NCBI GenBank assembly: GCA_021832085.1
Contig: JAKBLM010000016.1
Location: 16,580-80,579 of the forward strand
Direction: 5' to 3'
Origin: Acidobacteriota bacterium
GTDB taxonomy: Bacteria > Acidobacteriota > Terriglobia > Acidiferrales > UBA7541
DNA: 64,000 bases
Under the pieces are notes generated by a model, which was not told the DNA's origin, ran no database searches, and worked only from the letters and a program-made list of their open reading frames with translations. Of this stretch, positions 19,311 through 28,180 are shown piece by piece. How positions within the stretch are numbered: position 1 is the first letter of the stretch; every line of letters starts with the position of its first letter. Both the position numbers and the translations under genes were made by a program.

Positions 19311-20462
19311 TTAGCTGAAGATTTCCTTGATGCGCTCAAAAAAACCGGAATTCCGTTCGGCCGGCCGGTTTTCAACACTGAGCGTTTCCGCGAGCGCCTC
19401 GAAGAGCTTGCGCTGCTCGCGGGTCAACTTGGCCGGGATCACGACCTGGATCGTGACGTAAAGGTCGCCGCGCCCGCCTTCATGGGGATTCGACAAGCCT
19501 TTGCCCCGCAACCGGAACATCTGGCCTGACTGCGCCCCTTCGGGAATCCTGAGCCGCTCTTCGCCGTCGAGCGTTGGGACCATGATTTCGGTTCCGAGGG
19601 CCGCTTGCGGGATGCTGAGCGGTATCGTGCAGTAGAGATCCGACCCGCGACGCTCAAAGAACGGGTGTTCCTGCACCTGGACGTAGATGTAGAGATCGCC
19701 AGGCGACCCACCGTTCGCGCCGGGCTCCCCCTCGCCCGAAATGCGCAGCCGGGTGCCGGAATCGACTCCGGCGGGAATGCGCACCTCGATCGTACGATCC
19801 TGTTCCACCCGACCGCGACCGTTGCACTGCGGGCAGACCTCGCGGATCACCCTGCCTCGCCCGCCGCACGACGAGCAAGTACGCGAGATGATGAGCGGTC
19901 CCTGCTGATATCGCAACTGCCCCCGGCCATGGCAAGCCTGGCAGGTCACCATGCCGACTCCCGGCTTCGCCCCTGCCCCATGGCAGGTGCCGCAGACGTC
20001 GTGCCGGGAAACCTTGATTTTCGTGTGAATCCCGGCAGCAGCCTGCTCGAAGCTGAGTTGCAAGTCGTAGCGCAAGTCGGCCCCGCGCTCGACGTGGCGC
20101 CGCCCCGGCCGCCGTCCCCCGGTACCGAACAGATCCTCAAAGCCAAACAGGTCGCCGAAACCGAAAATGTCCTGAAAATCCTCAAAAATCGTTTGCCCGA
20201 AGTCCGGACCCATCCCGGTCCGGTCTCCAAGGCCGGCGTGTCCATAACGGTCGTAAACGGCACGCTTTTGCGGGTCGCTCAGTACGCTGTAAGCCTCGGT
20301 GGCCTCGCGAAACCGTTCTTCGGCTTCCTTCTTCGCGTTCGGGTTGCGATCCGGGTGCCAGCGCAGCGCTGCCTTGCGGTAGGCGCTTTTGATCTCGTCG
20401 CTGCCCGCGCCTCGTTCTACGCCAAGAACTTCGTAATAATCACGTTTGGTTGTTTCGGACAT
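19311..20462 (-). CDS. dnaJ: Chaperone DnaJ
   Basis: A 383-residue type I J-protein. The J domain covers residues 6-75 with the HPD motif at 36-38. A short Gly/Phe-rich linker follows ([16 protein letters not shown]). Four zinc-binding repeats are [24 protein letters not shown] and CPQCNGRG, and the C-terminal substrate-binding domains come last. It stimulates DnaK ATPase and delivers unfolded proteins. It starts 8 bases after grpE, in the order hrcA-grpE-dnaJ; dnaK is not in this cluster. The Gly/Phe linker is short, but all functional motifs are intact. Confidence 0.97.
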   Translation of the reverse strand: MSETTKRDYYEVLGVERGAGSDEIKSAYRKAALRWHPDRNPNAKKEAEERFREATEAYSVLSDPQKRAVYDRYGHAGLGDRTGMGPDFGQTIFEDFQDIFGFGDLFGFEDLFGTGGRRPGRRHVERGADLRYDLQLSFEQAAAGIHTKIKVSRHDVCGTCHGAGAKPGVGMVTCQACHGRGQLRYQQGPLIISRTCSSCGGRGRVIREVCPQCNGRGRVEQDRTIEVRIPAGVDSGTRLRISGEGEPGANGGSPGDLYIYVQVQEHPFFERRGSDLYCTIPLSIPQAALGTEIMVPTLDGEERLRIPEGAQSGQMFRLRGKGLSNPHEGGRGDLYVTIQVVIPAKLTREQRKLFEALAETLSVENRPAERNSGFFERIKEIFS

Positions 20463-20470
20463 AATCTCGG

Positions 20471-21094
20471 TCAGTTCACCGTCTCTTCGAGCGGTGCGGC
20501 ATGGGCGGGCGGAACGGCCACACGCACCTGGGCGGGCCTCAGGACCCGGTCGCGGAACCGATATCCCGCCTGCACCTCTCCGATGACGGTTCCTTCGGGA
20601 AGCTCGCTCGTTTCCACGCGTTCGAAGGCGTGATGCAGGTGCGGATCGAATTTCTGCCCCGCGGGATTTTCCATCCGTACGATGCCGTGCTCAACCAACA
20701 GATCGGAGAGCTGCCGATAAATCATCTCGAAGCCGCGCCGGTAATCCTCATAGGCCGGGTCCTGATGGGCAGCAAGCGCCCGCTCGAAATTGTCGAGCAC
20801 CGGCAACAAGGATTCAGCAAGCCGCATGACGGCCCGCTCCCGATCCTCGCGCCGCTCCCGATCGATCCGCTTGCGGAAATTCTCGAAATCCGCCTGCCTG
20901 CGGATGAGCGTCTGCCGCAACTCGTCCCGCTCGGCTTGGAGTTGGGCCAGCCTCTCGGCCTCTGGGCCAGGCCCCGGCTCCTCGGTCAACACGCCACCCG
21001 TAGCTACGGGCTCCGCGGCTTCGCCTTCCGCCCGTTCCTGCTGATCGATTTCCGGCTCTTCGGCCGGGTGATGAGGATCCTTGTGATGGCTCAA
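20471..21094 (-). CDS. grpE: Nucleotide exchange factor GrpE
   Basis: About 207 residues. An acidic disordered N-terminus ([18 protein letters not shown]) is followed by a long helix (residues about 50-105, [20 protein letters not shown]) for dimerisation, then the beta domain with [15 protein letters not shown] and [19 protein letters not shown], the GrpE signature. It releases ADP from DnaK. The chosen start is TTG at 21094, overlapping the hrcA stop as TTGA and preceded by GCGGAGAAAG; a GTG at 21130 is an alternative that would overlap hrcA by 40 bases. The N-terminal coding part contains a 14-base palindrome (20997-21010). Confidence 0.93.
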   Translation of the reverse strand: MSHHKDPHHPAEEPEIDQQERAEGEAAEPVATGGVLTEEPGPGPEAERLAQLQAERDELRQTLIRRQADFENFRKRIDRERREDRERAVMRLAESLLPVLDNFERALAAHQDPAYEDYRRGFEMIYRQLSDLLVEHGIVRMENPAGQKFDPHLHHAFERVETSELPEGTVIGEVQAGYRFRDRVLRPAQVRVAVPPAHAAPLEETVN

Positions 21095-22140
21095 GGTGCA
21101 CTTTCTCCGCTTAAGGTCGAACTGACACACTCCGCCACATAAGCGGCGGTCGTGATGGCCCTCTCGTAGTCCATGCGTAGCGGGCCGAGAATACCCAAAG
21201 TGCCCGGCGCCTGGCTCCCCGCCCGGAAACGCGCGCTGATCAGCGCCAGGCTTGCGCCGGCAACGGCCATCTCGCTCAAACCAATGCGAACCGAAACCGG
21301 TTCGGGCGTCCCGATACAGGTGGCCAGCAATGCCACCAGACGCTGTTTCTCCTCGATAGCGCTCAGCAGGTCGCTTAGCCGCTCCGGATCGGCAAATTCC
21401 GGCGCGACCACGATCTCCGCTGTTCCTTCCACATAAAGCTGCCGGCCGCCTTCATCGTCGAAAAGTCGAGGATCACACAAAAGCAAGGCCCGCCGCGCCA
21501 GTTGGCCGTATGAGTCCTGCTCGCGCTCCAGCCGCTCGGCCAGGTGAAAGCGAATCGCCTCCAGGGTCCAGCCGGAGTAATTGCGGTTCAGGTGGTCGGC
21601 AATCCGGTCCAGTTCGTCCTGGGCAAAGAGCCGGTCAGGGCGCACCACCTTGTCCCGCGTGTGGCCACCTTCAGAGATCACCACCACCAGCACCCGCCCG
21701 TCGGGCACCAGAAGGAATCGGATATGGGCCACCGGCAGGCGACCCATCGGCGGCGAAAGAATCAGGCCGAGGCCGTGGGAAACCTTGGCCAAAATGTGGC
21801 CGGCGCGCTCGACAGCCTGTTCGAAGCTCGTCGTTGAATCAATCTCGCGGCGAATCCAGCGCTCGTCCTCGGCATTCAGCTGTGCCTGCGCCGCGAAGCG
21901 ATCGATGAAATACCGATAACCGGCCGCCGTCGGCACACGACCGGCCGAGGTATGCGGCTGGAACAGGAAGCCGGCGTCTTCCAGGTCGGCCATGACATTG
22001 CGGATCGTAGCCGGACTCAGCGGTTCCGCATGTCGCCTGACGATCAGCCGCGAGGAAACCGGCTCGCCTGTCTCGATATAGGCGCGGACCACTTCCGCCA
22101 GCACTTGCTCGTGCCTTTCACTCAGCGTTGGCGCACTCAT
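21091..22140 (-). CDS. hrcA: Heat-inducible transcription repressor HrcA
   Basis: 349 residues from ATG 22140 (MSAPTLSERHEQVL). The winged-helix domain holds AYIETGEPVSSRLIVRR and LSPATIRNVMADLEDAGFLFQPHTSAGRVPT, which is the HrcA DNA-binding signature. The C-terminal GAF-like regulatory domain (GPLRMDYERAITTAAYVAE) is complete. HrcA normally represses grpE/dnaK/dnaJ and groE operons by binding CIRCE. It is the first gene of hrcA-grpE-dnaJ. I find no CIRCE sequence upstream; a different 7-base inverted repeat is there instead. A longer GTG start at 22200 is possible but would put non-family sequence at the N-terminus. Confidence 0.95.
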   Translation of the reverse strand: MSAPTLSERHEQVLAEVVRAYIETGEPVSSRLIVRRHAEPLSPATIRNVMADLEDAGFLFQPHTSAGRVPTAAGYRYFIDRFAAQAQLNAEDERWIRREIDSTTSFEQAVERAGHILAKVSHGLGLILSPPMGRLPVAHIRFLLVPDGRVLVVVISEGGHTRDKVVRPDRLFAQDELDRIADHLNRNYSGWTLEAIRFHLAERLEREQDSYGQLARRALLLCDPRLFDDEGGRQLYVEGTAEIVVAPEFADPERLSDLLSAIEEKQRLVALLATCIGTPEPVSVRIGLSEMAVAGASLALISARFRAGSQAPGTLGILGPLRMDYERAITTAAYVAECVSSTLSGESAP

Positions 22141-22175
22141 GACCCTGTTCCCGAAACGTCTCGCTCGATGGAAAA

Positions 22176-22194
22176 TTCCCGGCACAACCGGGAA
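22176..22194 (-). promoter_or_regulatory. Inverted repeat in the hrcA leader
   Basis: TTCCCGG and CCGGGAA separated by 5 bases, a perfect 7-base dyad lying 36-54 bases before the hrcA ATG and directly downstream of a predicted promoter. It could be an operator or an mRNA hairpin. It does not match CIRCE (TTAGCACTC-N9-GAGTGCTAA). Confidence 0.45.
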
Positions 22195-22203
22195 CCGCAC
22201 CTC

Positions 22204-22231
22204 AATTTCGTATTTTAACGTAAGTTGTCAA
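22204..22231 (-). promoter_or_regulatory. Candidate promoter for hrcA-grpE-dnaJ
   Basis: A consensus -35 TTGACA on the minus strand with a weak -10 (GAAATT) after 16 bases. The -35 is convincing, the -10 is not. Confidence 0.35.
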
Positions 22232-22362
22232 CTGCTTGCTGCCAAGAACGAAGCGGCCGTGTCCAACGTGGCGAGCAGGGTGGTATACTCCGGCACGTCG
22301 GCGGACGCGCAGTCTACAGCTGAGAATCCGGAGCCCCGCCTCCTGGGCGGACGGAGGGGCGT

Positions 22363-24333
22363 ATCGACTCGACTCTTCTCATCGCGCTGTTTCTGCTTCT
22401 GCTGGTGGCCCTGCCGGCGCTGGCAGTCTACGCTTCTTCGCGCATCCGGCGATTGGAGATTGCCAAGCGTAACTACACTCCGTCACCCGATACCGCGGCC
22501 ACGGAGCAGTTCGCCAGGCTTCAGGCCAGACTTAGCGCTATCGAGCAGCGCCTGCAAGTACTCGAGAGCCAGGCTGGGATCAGTCCGCAGCCTGCTCCGG
22601 ACGATCGGCTAGCCCACGCCTCCGAGCCGCCCGCCGCGATCCCGGCCCTACAGCGCCCGATCTATCCATCGTCACGCCCATCCACAGCCCCGGATCCCGT
22701 GCTGGCGGCGATTCCCGCCACGGACGCGGTCGATCCTTCGGCCACGGCGGTTCCGGCCGAACGTGGCGCCCAATTGGAACGGGTGCTTGCCGAGCGTTGG
22801 CTGATCTATGTGGGCATCATCGCAATGCTCTTTGCCGCTGCCTTCTTCATCAAATACGCTTTCGACAACCGTTGGGTAGGGCCGCGCGGCCGCGTCTCGG
22901 TCGGCCTGTTGTGCGGCTCGATCCTTGTGTTGTGGAGCGATCGGCTGCTGCGTCGCGGCTACCTCTACTTTTCCGAAGGGATTGCCGGACTGGGCGCCGC
23001 GGTGCTCTACCTTTCGATCTGGGGCGGTTGGTATTACTACCGCATGTTGGGGGCGGGGCTGGCGCTGGGCGGCATGGTGTTGGTAACCGCGGCGATGGCG
23101 GTCATTTCCATTGGCCGCGATTCGCAAAGGCTCATCTTTCTCGCGCTGGCCGGTGGTTTCCTCTCCCCGCTCCTGCTCGAACGCGGCCGCAACCACGAAC
23201 AGATTCTGTTTGCCTATCTGGCGGTGCTCTCAGTCGGCATGCTGGCGATTGAGCGCTGGCGCCGATGGTTCTGGCTGCCGCCGCTCACCTTCCTTGCCGC
23301 ACAGATGTACTACTGGGGCTGGTATCTGCTTTTTTATCGTCCGGCCGATCTGGGCCCCAGCATTGGCTTCGCGACGCTTTTCTTCCTGATTTTTGCGGCT
23401 CTGCCGCTGCTCAAGAGCCGGCGCAGCGGCCGTCTGCACGGCGCCGAACTTCTGATCGTCGTCGCGAATCTCCTCTGTTATCTCGGGGCCTTGTGGGAAC
23501 TGCTTTGGAGCGATCATCGCTGGTTCCTCACCCTGGCCTTCCTTCTGCTGGCGACGACGCACTGGCTGATCAAACGCAGGGTGCCGCAACCGGCATTGGG
23601 TTTTGAGCCGACCGTGAGCCGGGTTTTCGGCACGCTCGCGCTACTATGCGCCACCCTGGCGATTCCCGCTCGCCTCGGTCACGCGTGGCTGACGATTGCC
23701 TGGGCGGCCGAGGGTGCGGCGGTCGTCTGGATCGGGGCCAAGCTCGGTTCGTGGCGGCTTCGCATTCCAGGTTTGCTGCTGCTGAGCGTAGTGGCGCTTC
23801 GGCTGCTCGTGCTCGGGATTCCAGCGCCGCGATTCCTCTGGAACGCCCGCTTCGGCACCTTTGCAGTGGCCGTCGCTTGTTTCGCCATTGCCGCGGTGGC
23901 CATCCCGCGCGCGGTTGACGGCCTCCAGGACTACGAACGCAAACTGGTGGTGGCGCTGCTGGTTGCCATGAGCGCTTTTTCGCTGCTGGCCCTTTCGCTT
24001 GAATTCTGGGACCTGTTCGGCCGGCTTCCGGTGGCCGGGCTGCAACATCGCGCGGCCCAACAGATGGCGCTTTCCGTGCTTTGGACGTTGTTTGCGGCGG
24101 GACTGATTCTGCTGGGAATCTTGCGGAAGTCGGCGCTGCTGCGCTGGGAAGCACTGGCACTTTTCGCCCTGGTGGTGAGCAAGGTCTTCCTCTACGATCT
24201 CTCCTCACTTGAACGCCTCTACCGCATCCTGTCTTTCCTCGTGCTTGGAGTGCTGCTGCTCATCGTTTCGTTCCTCTACCAGCGCCGGTCGGTCAGCCAG
24301 AAAGCAAGGAAGGAAGGCGGAGGGCAATCGTGA
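22363..24333 (+). CDS. DUF2339 polytopic membrane protein, probable ATC start
   Basis: About 656 residues from an ATC codon at 22363; the first GTG is at 22405. After an N-terminal membrane helix come a short coiled coil (QFARLQARLSAIEQRLQVLES) and a Pro/Ala-rich linker to about residue 130. Then roughly 18 hydrophobic segments run to the end, including the DUF2339 hallmark LERWRL-like ERVLAERWLIYVG and the terminal LSSLERLYRILSFLVLGVLL. The function of DUF2339 is unknown. GGAGGGG at 22353-22359 sits 5 bases before the ATC, and the GTG has no Shine-Dalgarno and would cut the first membrane helix. It overlaps the DUF3999 gene by GTGA. Confidence 0.85.
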   Translation: MDSTLLIALFLLLLVALPALAVYASSRIRRLEIAKRNYTPSPDTAATEQFARLQARLSAIEQRLQVLESQAGISPQPAPDDRLAHASEPPAAIPALQRPIYPSSRPSTAPDPVLAAIPATDAVDPSATAVPAERGAQLERVLAERWLIYVGIIAMLFAAAFFIKYAFDNRWVGPRGRVSVGLLCGSILVLWSDRLLRRGYLYFSEGIAGLGAAVLYLSIWGGWYYYRMLGAGLALGGMVLVTAAMAVISIGRDSQRLIFLALAGGFLSPLLLERGRNHEQILFAYLAVLSVGMLAIERWRRWFWLPPLTFLAAQMYYWGWYLLFYRPADLGPSIGFATLFFLIFAALPLLKSRRSGRLHGAELLIVVANLLCYLGALWELLWSDHRWFLTLAFLLLATTHWLIKRRVPQPALGFEPTVSRVFGTLALLCATLAIPARLGHAWLTIAWAAEGAAVVWIGAKLGSWRLRIPGLLLLSVVALRLLVLGIPAPRFLWNARFGTFAVAVACFAIAAVAIPRAVDGLQDYERKLVVALLVAMSAFSLLALSLEFWDLFGRLPVAGLQHRAAQQMALSVLWTLFAAGLILLGILRKSALLRWEALALFALVVSKVFLYDLSSLERLYRILSFLVLGVLLLIVSFLYQRRSVSQKARKEGGGQS

Positions 24334-25643
24334 GCGGGAAGCTGTTGCGCGCCCTCGGACGATATGCGGTGGCCGCCGTCCTTGTGTTTCTGGTTGCCGC
24401 GGCCGCTCTACCAGCCCGCGGTGGCGCGGAAGCCGGTCAGTCGAGAACGTTCGGCAGCTTGCCGCGGAAGTGGCGGCACTGGAAATATTTTCGCTCGATT
24501 GATCTGCCACCCACCTCGGCGCCACGTCTGGTCGCCATGCTCGTTCCCGAGCAGGTTTACACGCGGGCCCAAAGCCATCTGGCCGATCTTCGCATCATCG
24601 ACAATCGGGGTCGCGAAGTTCCATACGCCATGATCACCTTCACTGGCTCGTCGCGGACCACCTTCCTGCCGAGCCACCACTCTGCCAGCTATTACGTGCC
24701 TGGGTCCTATACCGATTTTCTGCTCGACCTCGGCCCCCGTCCCCGGCGCTGCAATTTTCTGATCGTCACCGCCAAGGCCACGGCCGCCAACCTGGCCGTT
24801 GTGGCGCAAATCGATTCCAGTGACGACGGCTACCACTGGCGCCAGGTGCGGAAGAGCGCCGCGCTATTCGGTTCCCAAGCCCTCAACGCTTCCCCGACCC
24901 CGATCCTTCACTTCCCGGAAACCACTGCGCGCTTCCTGCGCGTTCGCATTTACTACCGCAAGGGAAAATTCGCCATTCGCACGATGGCTGCGGGCAACGA
25001 ATTGAAAACGCCCGCCGACCGCATCGCCGTCACCGGGTTGCTCGCTCCCGTTCACTCCTCGATTCCCCGGGCCAGTCTGTGGCAAATCTCTCTCCACGGA
25101 CCGCTTCCCGTCGACGAAGTGGACTTCGGCACCACGGAGCCTGGCTTTTCCCGCCGCGTGCTGGTCTTTTCGAACAGGAACGGCAGGGACTGGAGTCTGG
25201 CAGGACAGGGCATCATTTCGCGAGTGCGGCATTATGGCGAGACAAAATCAAAGCTAAGCGTGGGGTTTCGTCCGGTTCGCTCGCCCTTGTGGCGTGTGGA
25301 AGTGGAGAACGAAAGCGATCCCCCGCTTGCCAACGTGCGGCTTCGCCTTTCGATGACGCCGCAGCGGATCGTTTTCCGGCAGCTCCCGGGCCGTCAATAC
25401 TGGCTGCTCTACGGCGAGAGCATCGTTCTGAAGCCCCGTTACGAATTGGCCCAGACCGTTGGGCGAAGCGCGTTGCATGCCGCGCCCCTGCTGGCCACCG
25501 CCGGAGCCCGACAAAGCAATCGGGACTGGATTGATCCCCGTCCCTGGACCGAAAAACATCCGGCAGTCCTTTGGGTGGCCACGATTCTGGCGGGATTGCT
25601 GCTGGCTCTTGCGGCCTTGCGCGCGGTACGCCGGCCCGGCTGA
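24330..25643 (+). CDS. DUF3999 family protein, partner of DUF2339
   Basis: A 437-residue protein. A signal peptide (residues 1-32, RYAVAAVLVFLVAAAALPARG) is followed by a large periplasmic part with two beta-sandwich-like halves (residues about 45-380; FLRVRIYYRKGKFAIRTM recalls discoidin-like carbohydrate-binding strands) and one C-terminal membrane helix (LWVATILAGLLLALAALRAV) with a basic cytoplasmic tail. This is the DUF3999 architecture, of unknown function. The start is GTG, overlapping the DUF2339 stop. The two proteins probably form a membrane complex, with DUF3999 as the periplasmic domain. It could bind a polysaccharide, but that is inference only. Confidence 0.8.
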   Translation: MSGKLLRALGRYAVAAVLVFLVAAAALPARGGAEAGQSRTFGSLPRKWRHWKYFRSIDLPPTSAPRLVAMLVPEQVYTRAQSHLADLRIIDNRGREVPYAMITFTGSSRTTFLPSHHSASYYVPGSYTDFLLDLGPRPRRCNFLIVTAKATAANLAVVAQIDSSDDGYHWRQVRKSAALFGSQALNASPTPILHFPETTARFLRVRIYYRKGKFAIRTMAAGNELKTPADRIAVTGLLAPVHSSIPRASLWQISLHGPLPVDEVDFGTTEPGFSRRVLVFSNRNGRDWSLAGQGIISRVRHYGETKSKLSVGFRPVRSPLWRVEVENESDPPLANVRLRLSMTPQRIVFRQLPGRQYWLLYGESIVLKPRYELAQTVGRSALHAAPLLATAGARQSNRDWIDPRPWTEKHPAVLWVATILAGLLLALAALRAVRRPG

Positions 25644-25689
25644 AAGCCGCTCGTCCCTCCGCTGTCGGAAAGTTCTTCGGACCTGCAAA

Positions 25690-25721
25690 TAAAAAGGGGC
25701 GACCGAACGAGCGATCGCCCC
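25690..25721 (-). terminator. Rho-independent terminator of the aldehyde dehydrogenase gene
   Basis: On the minus strand GGGGCGA and TCGCCCC form a 7-base stem followed by TTTTTATTT. It starts about 21 bases after the aldehyde dehydrogenase stop. The plus strand has a weaker version, so it may also help end the DUF3999 transcript. Confidence 0.75.
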
Positions 25722-25742
25722 CCAAGCATTCAATCGCCTGTG

Positions 25743-27269
25743 CTACTCTCGCCCGACCTGGCCAAACGCTCCGGTATCGATCTGGGCGCGCTGCAACCGG
25801 TCGGAGAAGTCAACGTAAACCGTCTTCCATTCCGAATAGAAATCGAGCGCGGCAACCGCAGCCTCGCGGTGGCCGTTCCCGGTGAATTTCGTGCCGCCGA
25901 ACGGCAGGTGGGTTTCCGCGCCAATGGTCGGCGCATTGACGTAAACGATGCCCGTATCGAACTCGCGGATGGCGCGGAAGGCGCGGTTGACGTTGCGCGT
26001 GTAAACGGAGGAAGAAAGCCCGTACTGGACGTCGCAGGCGATTTCGAGGGCTTGGTCGAGCGAATCCGCTGGAATCACCGAGACGACCGGGCCGAAAATC
26101 TCTTCGCGGGCAACCCGCATCTTGGGATCGCAGTCGGCGAAGATCGTTGGCTCATGGAACCAGCCCTTGGCGTAAGGCCCGCCTTCCAGCTTGTGACCGC
26201 CGCACGCCAGCCGAGCCCCTTCCGCCTTGCCGATTTCCACGTACTCCATCACGGTCGAGAGCTGCGATTGGCTGATGCACGGGCCCATTTCCGCCGCCGG
26301 CTCCAGTCCGTTGCCGACGCGCAGCGCCTTGGCCCGGGCGACGAAACGCTCGAGAAATTCGCGGTAGGCCTTCTTTTCCACGATGACGCGGCTGGCCGCC
26401 GTGCAGCGCTGCCCGGTCGTGCCGAACCCGCCCCAGATCGCGCCGTCCACCGCGATTTCCAGATTCGCGTCGTCGAGCACCACGATGGCGTTCTTGCCGC
26501 CCATTTCCAGCTGGCAGTGCTTGAACTCCGGCGCGCAAGCCTCGCTTACTTTCCGGCCGACCTCGGTCGACCCGGTGAAGCTGACCAGCCGCACCGCCGG
26601 ATGACGGATGAGCGGGTCGCCCGTTTCGTGGCCCGAGCCGGTAACGATGTTCAGGACGCCCCGCGGTACGCCGGCTTCCGTCAGCGTCTCCACCAGATGG
26701 TAGGTGGAAAGCGGCGTATCGGACGCCGGTTTGATCACGATCGTGTTCCCGAGCACGAGTGACGGCATGATTTTCCACGACGGAATCGCCATGGGGAAAT
26801 TCCACGGGGTGATCAGCGCTGACACGCCAATCGGCATCCGCATCGTCATCGCAAATTTATCGGGAAGCTCCGATGGCGCGGTGACGCCGAACTGACGTCG
26901 TCCCTCACCGGCCATGTAATAGGTCATGTCGATGGCTTCCTGCACGTCCCCGCGGGTTTCGTCGAGGATTTTCCCCATTTCGCGGGTCATGTCGTGCGCG
27001 AAAGCCTCCTTGCGCGCCACCAGAATCTGGGCGGCCCGGAAAAGAATCTCGGCGCGCTTGGGCGCCGGCACTAGCCGCCAGGACCGGAACGCCTGGCGAG
27101 CGGCTTCGACGGCCGCGGCCACGTCCCGTTGATCACCCGCGGGAAACAACCCGATCACTTCGTCGGTATTGGCGGGGTTGCGATTTTCAAACATCTTCCC
27201 GTTTTTCGGCTCAACCCACTCACCGTTGATGAAATTTCGGTAGATCTTTGGGGCAGTTGCCGTAGCCAT
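25743..27269 (-). CDS. NAD(P)-dependent aldehyde dehydrogenase
   Basis: A 508-residue ALDH-superfamily enzyme oxidising an aldehyde to the acid in the cytoplasm. [17 protein letters not shown] binds the cofactor, [14 protein letters not shown] is the Rossmann glycine motif, [15 protein letters not shown] carries the general base Glu, and [12 protein letters not shown] holds the catalytic Cys. [12 protein letters not shown] and [17 protein letters not shown] complete the signature. It most resembles aminoadipate-semialdehyde/alpha-ketoglutarate-semialdehyde dehydrogenases, but the substrate is not decidable. It is a single gene with its own terminator. The ATG has GAAGGAGG just upstream. Confidence 0.93.
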   Translation of the reverse strand: MATATAPKIYRNFINGEWVEPKNGKMFENRNPANTDEVIGLFPAGDQRDVAAAVEAARQAFRSWRLVPAPKRAEILFRAAQILVARKEAFAHDMTREMGKILDETRGDVQEAIDMTYYMAGEGRRQFGVTAPSELPDKFAMTMRMPIGVSALITPWNFPMAIPSWKIMPSLVLGNTIVIKPASDTPLSTYHLVETLTEAGVPRGVLNIVTGSGHETGDPLIRHPAVRLVSFTGSTEVGRKVSEACAPEFKHCQLEMGGKNAIVVLDDANLEIAVDGAIWGGFGTTGQRCTAASRVIVEKKAYREFLERFVARAKALRVGNGLEPAAEMGPCISQSQLSTVMEYVEIGKAEGARLACGGHKLEGGPYAKGWFHEPTIFADCDPKMRVAREEIFGPVVSVIPADSLDQALEIACDVQYGLSSSVYTRNVNRAFRAIREFDTGIVYVNAPTIGAETHLPFGGTKFTGNGHREAAVAALDFYSEWKTVYVDFSDRLQRAQIDTGAFGQVGRE

Positions 27270-27592
27270 GACTCCTCCTTCGAACGGGGGTATACCGGCC
27301 TGGGAGCGAGGACGGCAGTCGGGAGCAGCGGGGACGGTCTTTGGAAAAGCAGGAGGGGTTCCCGCACTTCTCGCCGAACACTCGGAAATCTAACAGACGT
27401 GCCGCCCGCGGTCAACGCACACGGGCATGTTGGCACTAGCTATCGCGACGGAAAGTGGCGTGCAGGGACACACCACAACCCTTCACTTTCCTCGTGGCGC
27501 ATAGATCAGTGCCACAGGAAACAGGAAAAACAAGTCGTCTGAAAGAACCGGGCGTGGTCCGTCAATTCCTCGCGGGCGCCGCCCAAATCGCG
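27270..27592 (+). other. Non-coding gap between aldehyde dehydrogenase and PG-binding genes
   Basis: 323 bases. Apart from the GAAGGAGG ribosome binding site at the aldehyde dehydrogenase side I see no gene, repeat, terminator or RNA. It should contain the promoter of the aldehyde dehydrogenase gene, but no good -35/-10 pair stands out. Confidence 0.45.
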
Positions 27593-28180
27593 CTAACGGC
27601 CTTCGCCGACGGTCTTGCTTTCACTGTCACTGTCTTTGTTCGAGCTCGGTGGATCGCTGGGCAGAATCGGCCGCGGAGGAGCTACGCCTGCAATGTCGGA
27701 ACCCAAGCCAAGCTTCTGCAGGCTGGCCGCGTCGATCCTGCCAGTGGGAGTGATGCCATGTGCGCGCTGGAAATTCTTCATGGCAGTGATGGTGTCCGAA
27801 CCCCATCTTCCGGTCGGGTCGCCCTGGTAGTAGCCGGAACGTGCCAGTGCTGTCTGGATCTGCTCGATACGATTGGAACTGGGACCGTACCGCGCCCACA
27901 CCCGCCGATGATAGAAGCGGCGCGGCGGACGACGGTAGACGTAGTGGTGAATCGGACGGTACTTCGGCCGTGCTCGATGAACCGTGACTTTGTGTGCCAG
28001 TTTTCGCTTGGGCACACGATGGCTCAGTCGATGTCTTGGTACGCGCCGCAGATGGTGCTTTGCCACCTTATGCTTCCCATACTTGGGATGCTGGATCGCC
28101 GCTACCCCTGGAACCATCAGAAAAGTAGCTGCTACCACCGCGGGCAGCACCCCCCACATCCTTCGCCGCAAACGTATCAT
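27593..28180 (-). CDS. Exported basic protein with peptidoglycan-binding domain
   Basis: 195 residues. A signal peptide (RRMWGVLPAVVAATFLMVPGVAA) is followed by an unusual linker (residues about 30-98) very rich in His, Arg, Lys and Tyr, with runs such as HLRRVPRHRLSHRVPKRK. A PG_binding_1 domain follows (residues about 102-158: QTALARSGYYQGDPTGRWGS, then FQRAHGITPTGRIDAASLQK), and a Ser/Asp-rich tail ends the protein. The domain binds the cell wall; the basic linker may bind nucleic acid, lipids or metal, which is inference. It overlaps the htrA stop by 4 bases (ATGA), so it is made together with the protease. Confidence 0.8.
   Translation of the reverse strand: MIRLRRRMWGVLPAVVAATFLMVPGVAAIQHPKYGKHKVAKHHLRRVPRHRLSHRVPKRKLAHKVTVHRARPKYRPIHHYVYRRPPRRFYHRRVWARYGPSSNRIEQIQTALARSGYYQGDPTGRWGSDTITAMKNFQRAHGITPTGRIDAASLQKLGLGSDIAGVAPPRPILPSDPPSSNKDSDSESKTVGEGR

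Noticed and set aside
22138..22260. CIRCE element at hrcA
   Set aside because: No TTAGCACTC/GAGTGCTAA pair is present even allowing a few mismatches; only a different dyad is seen.
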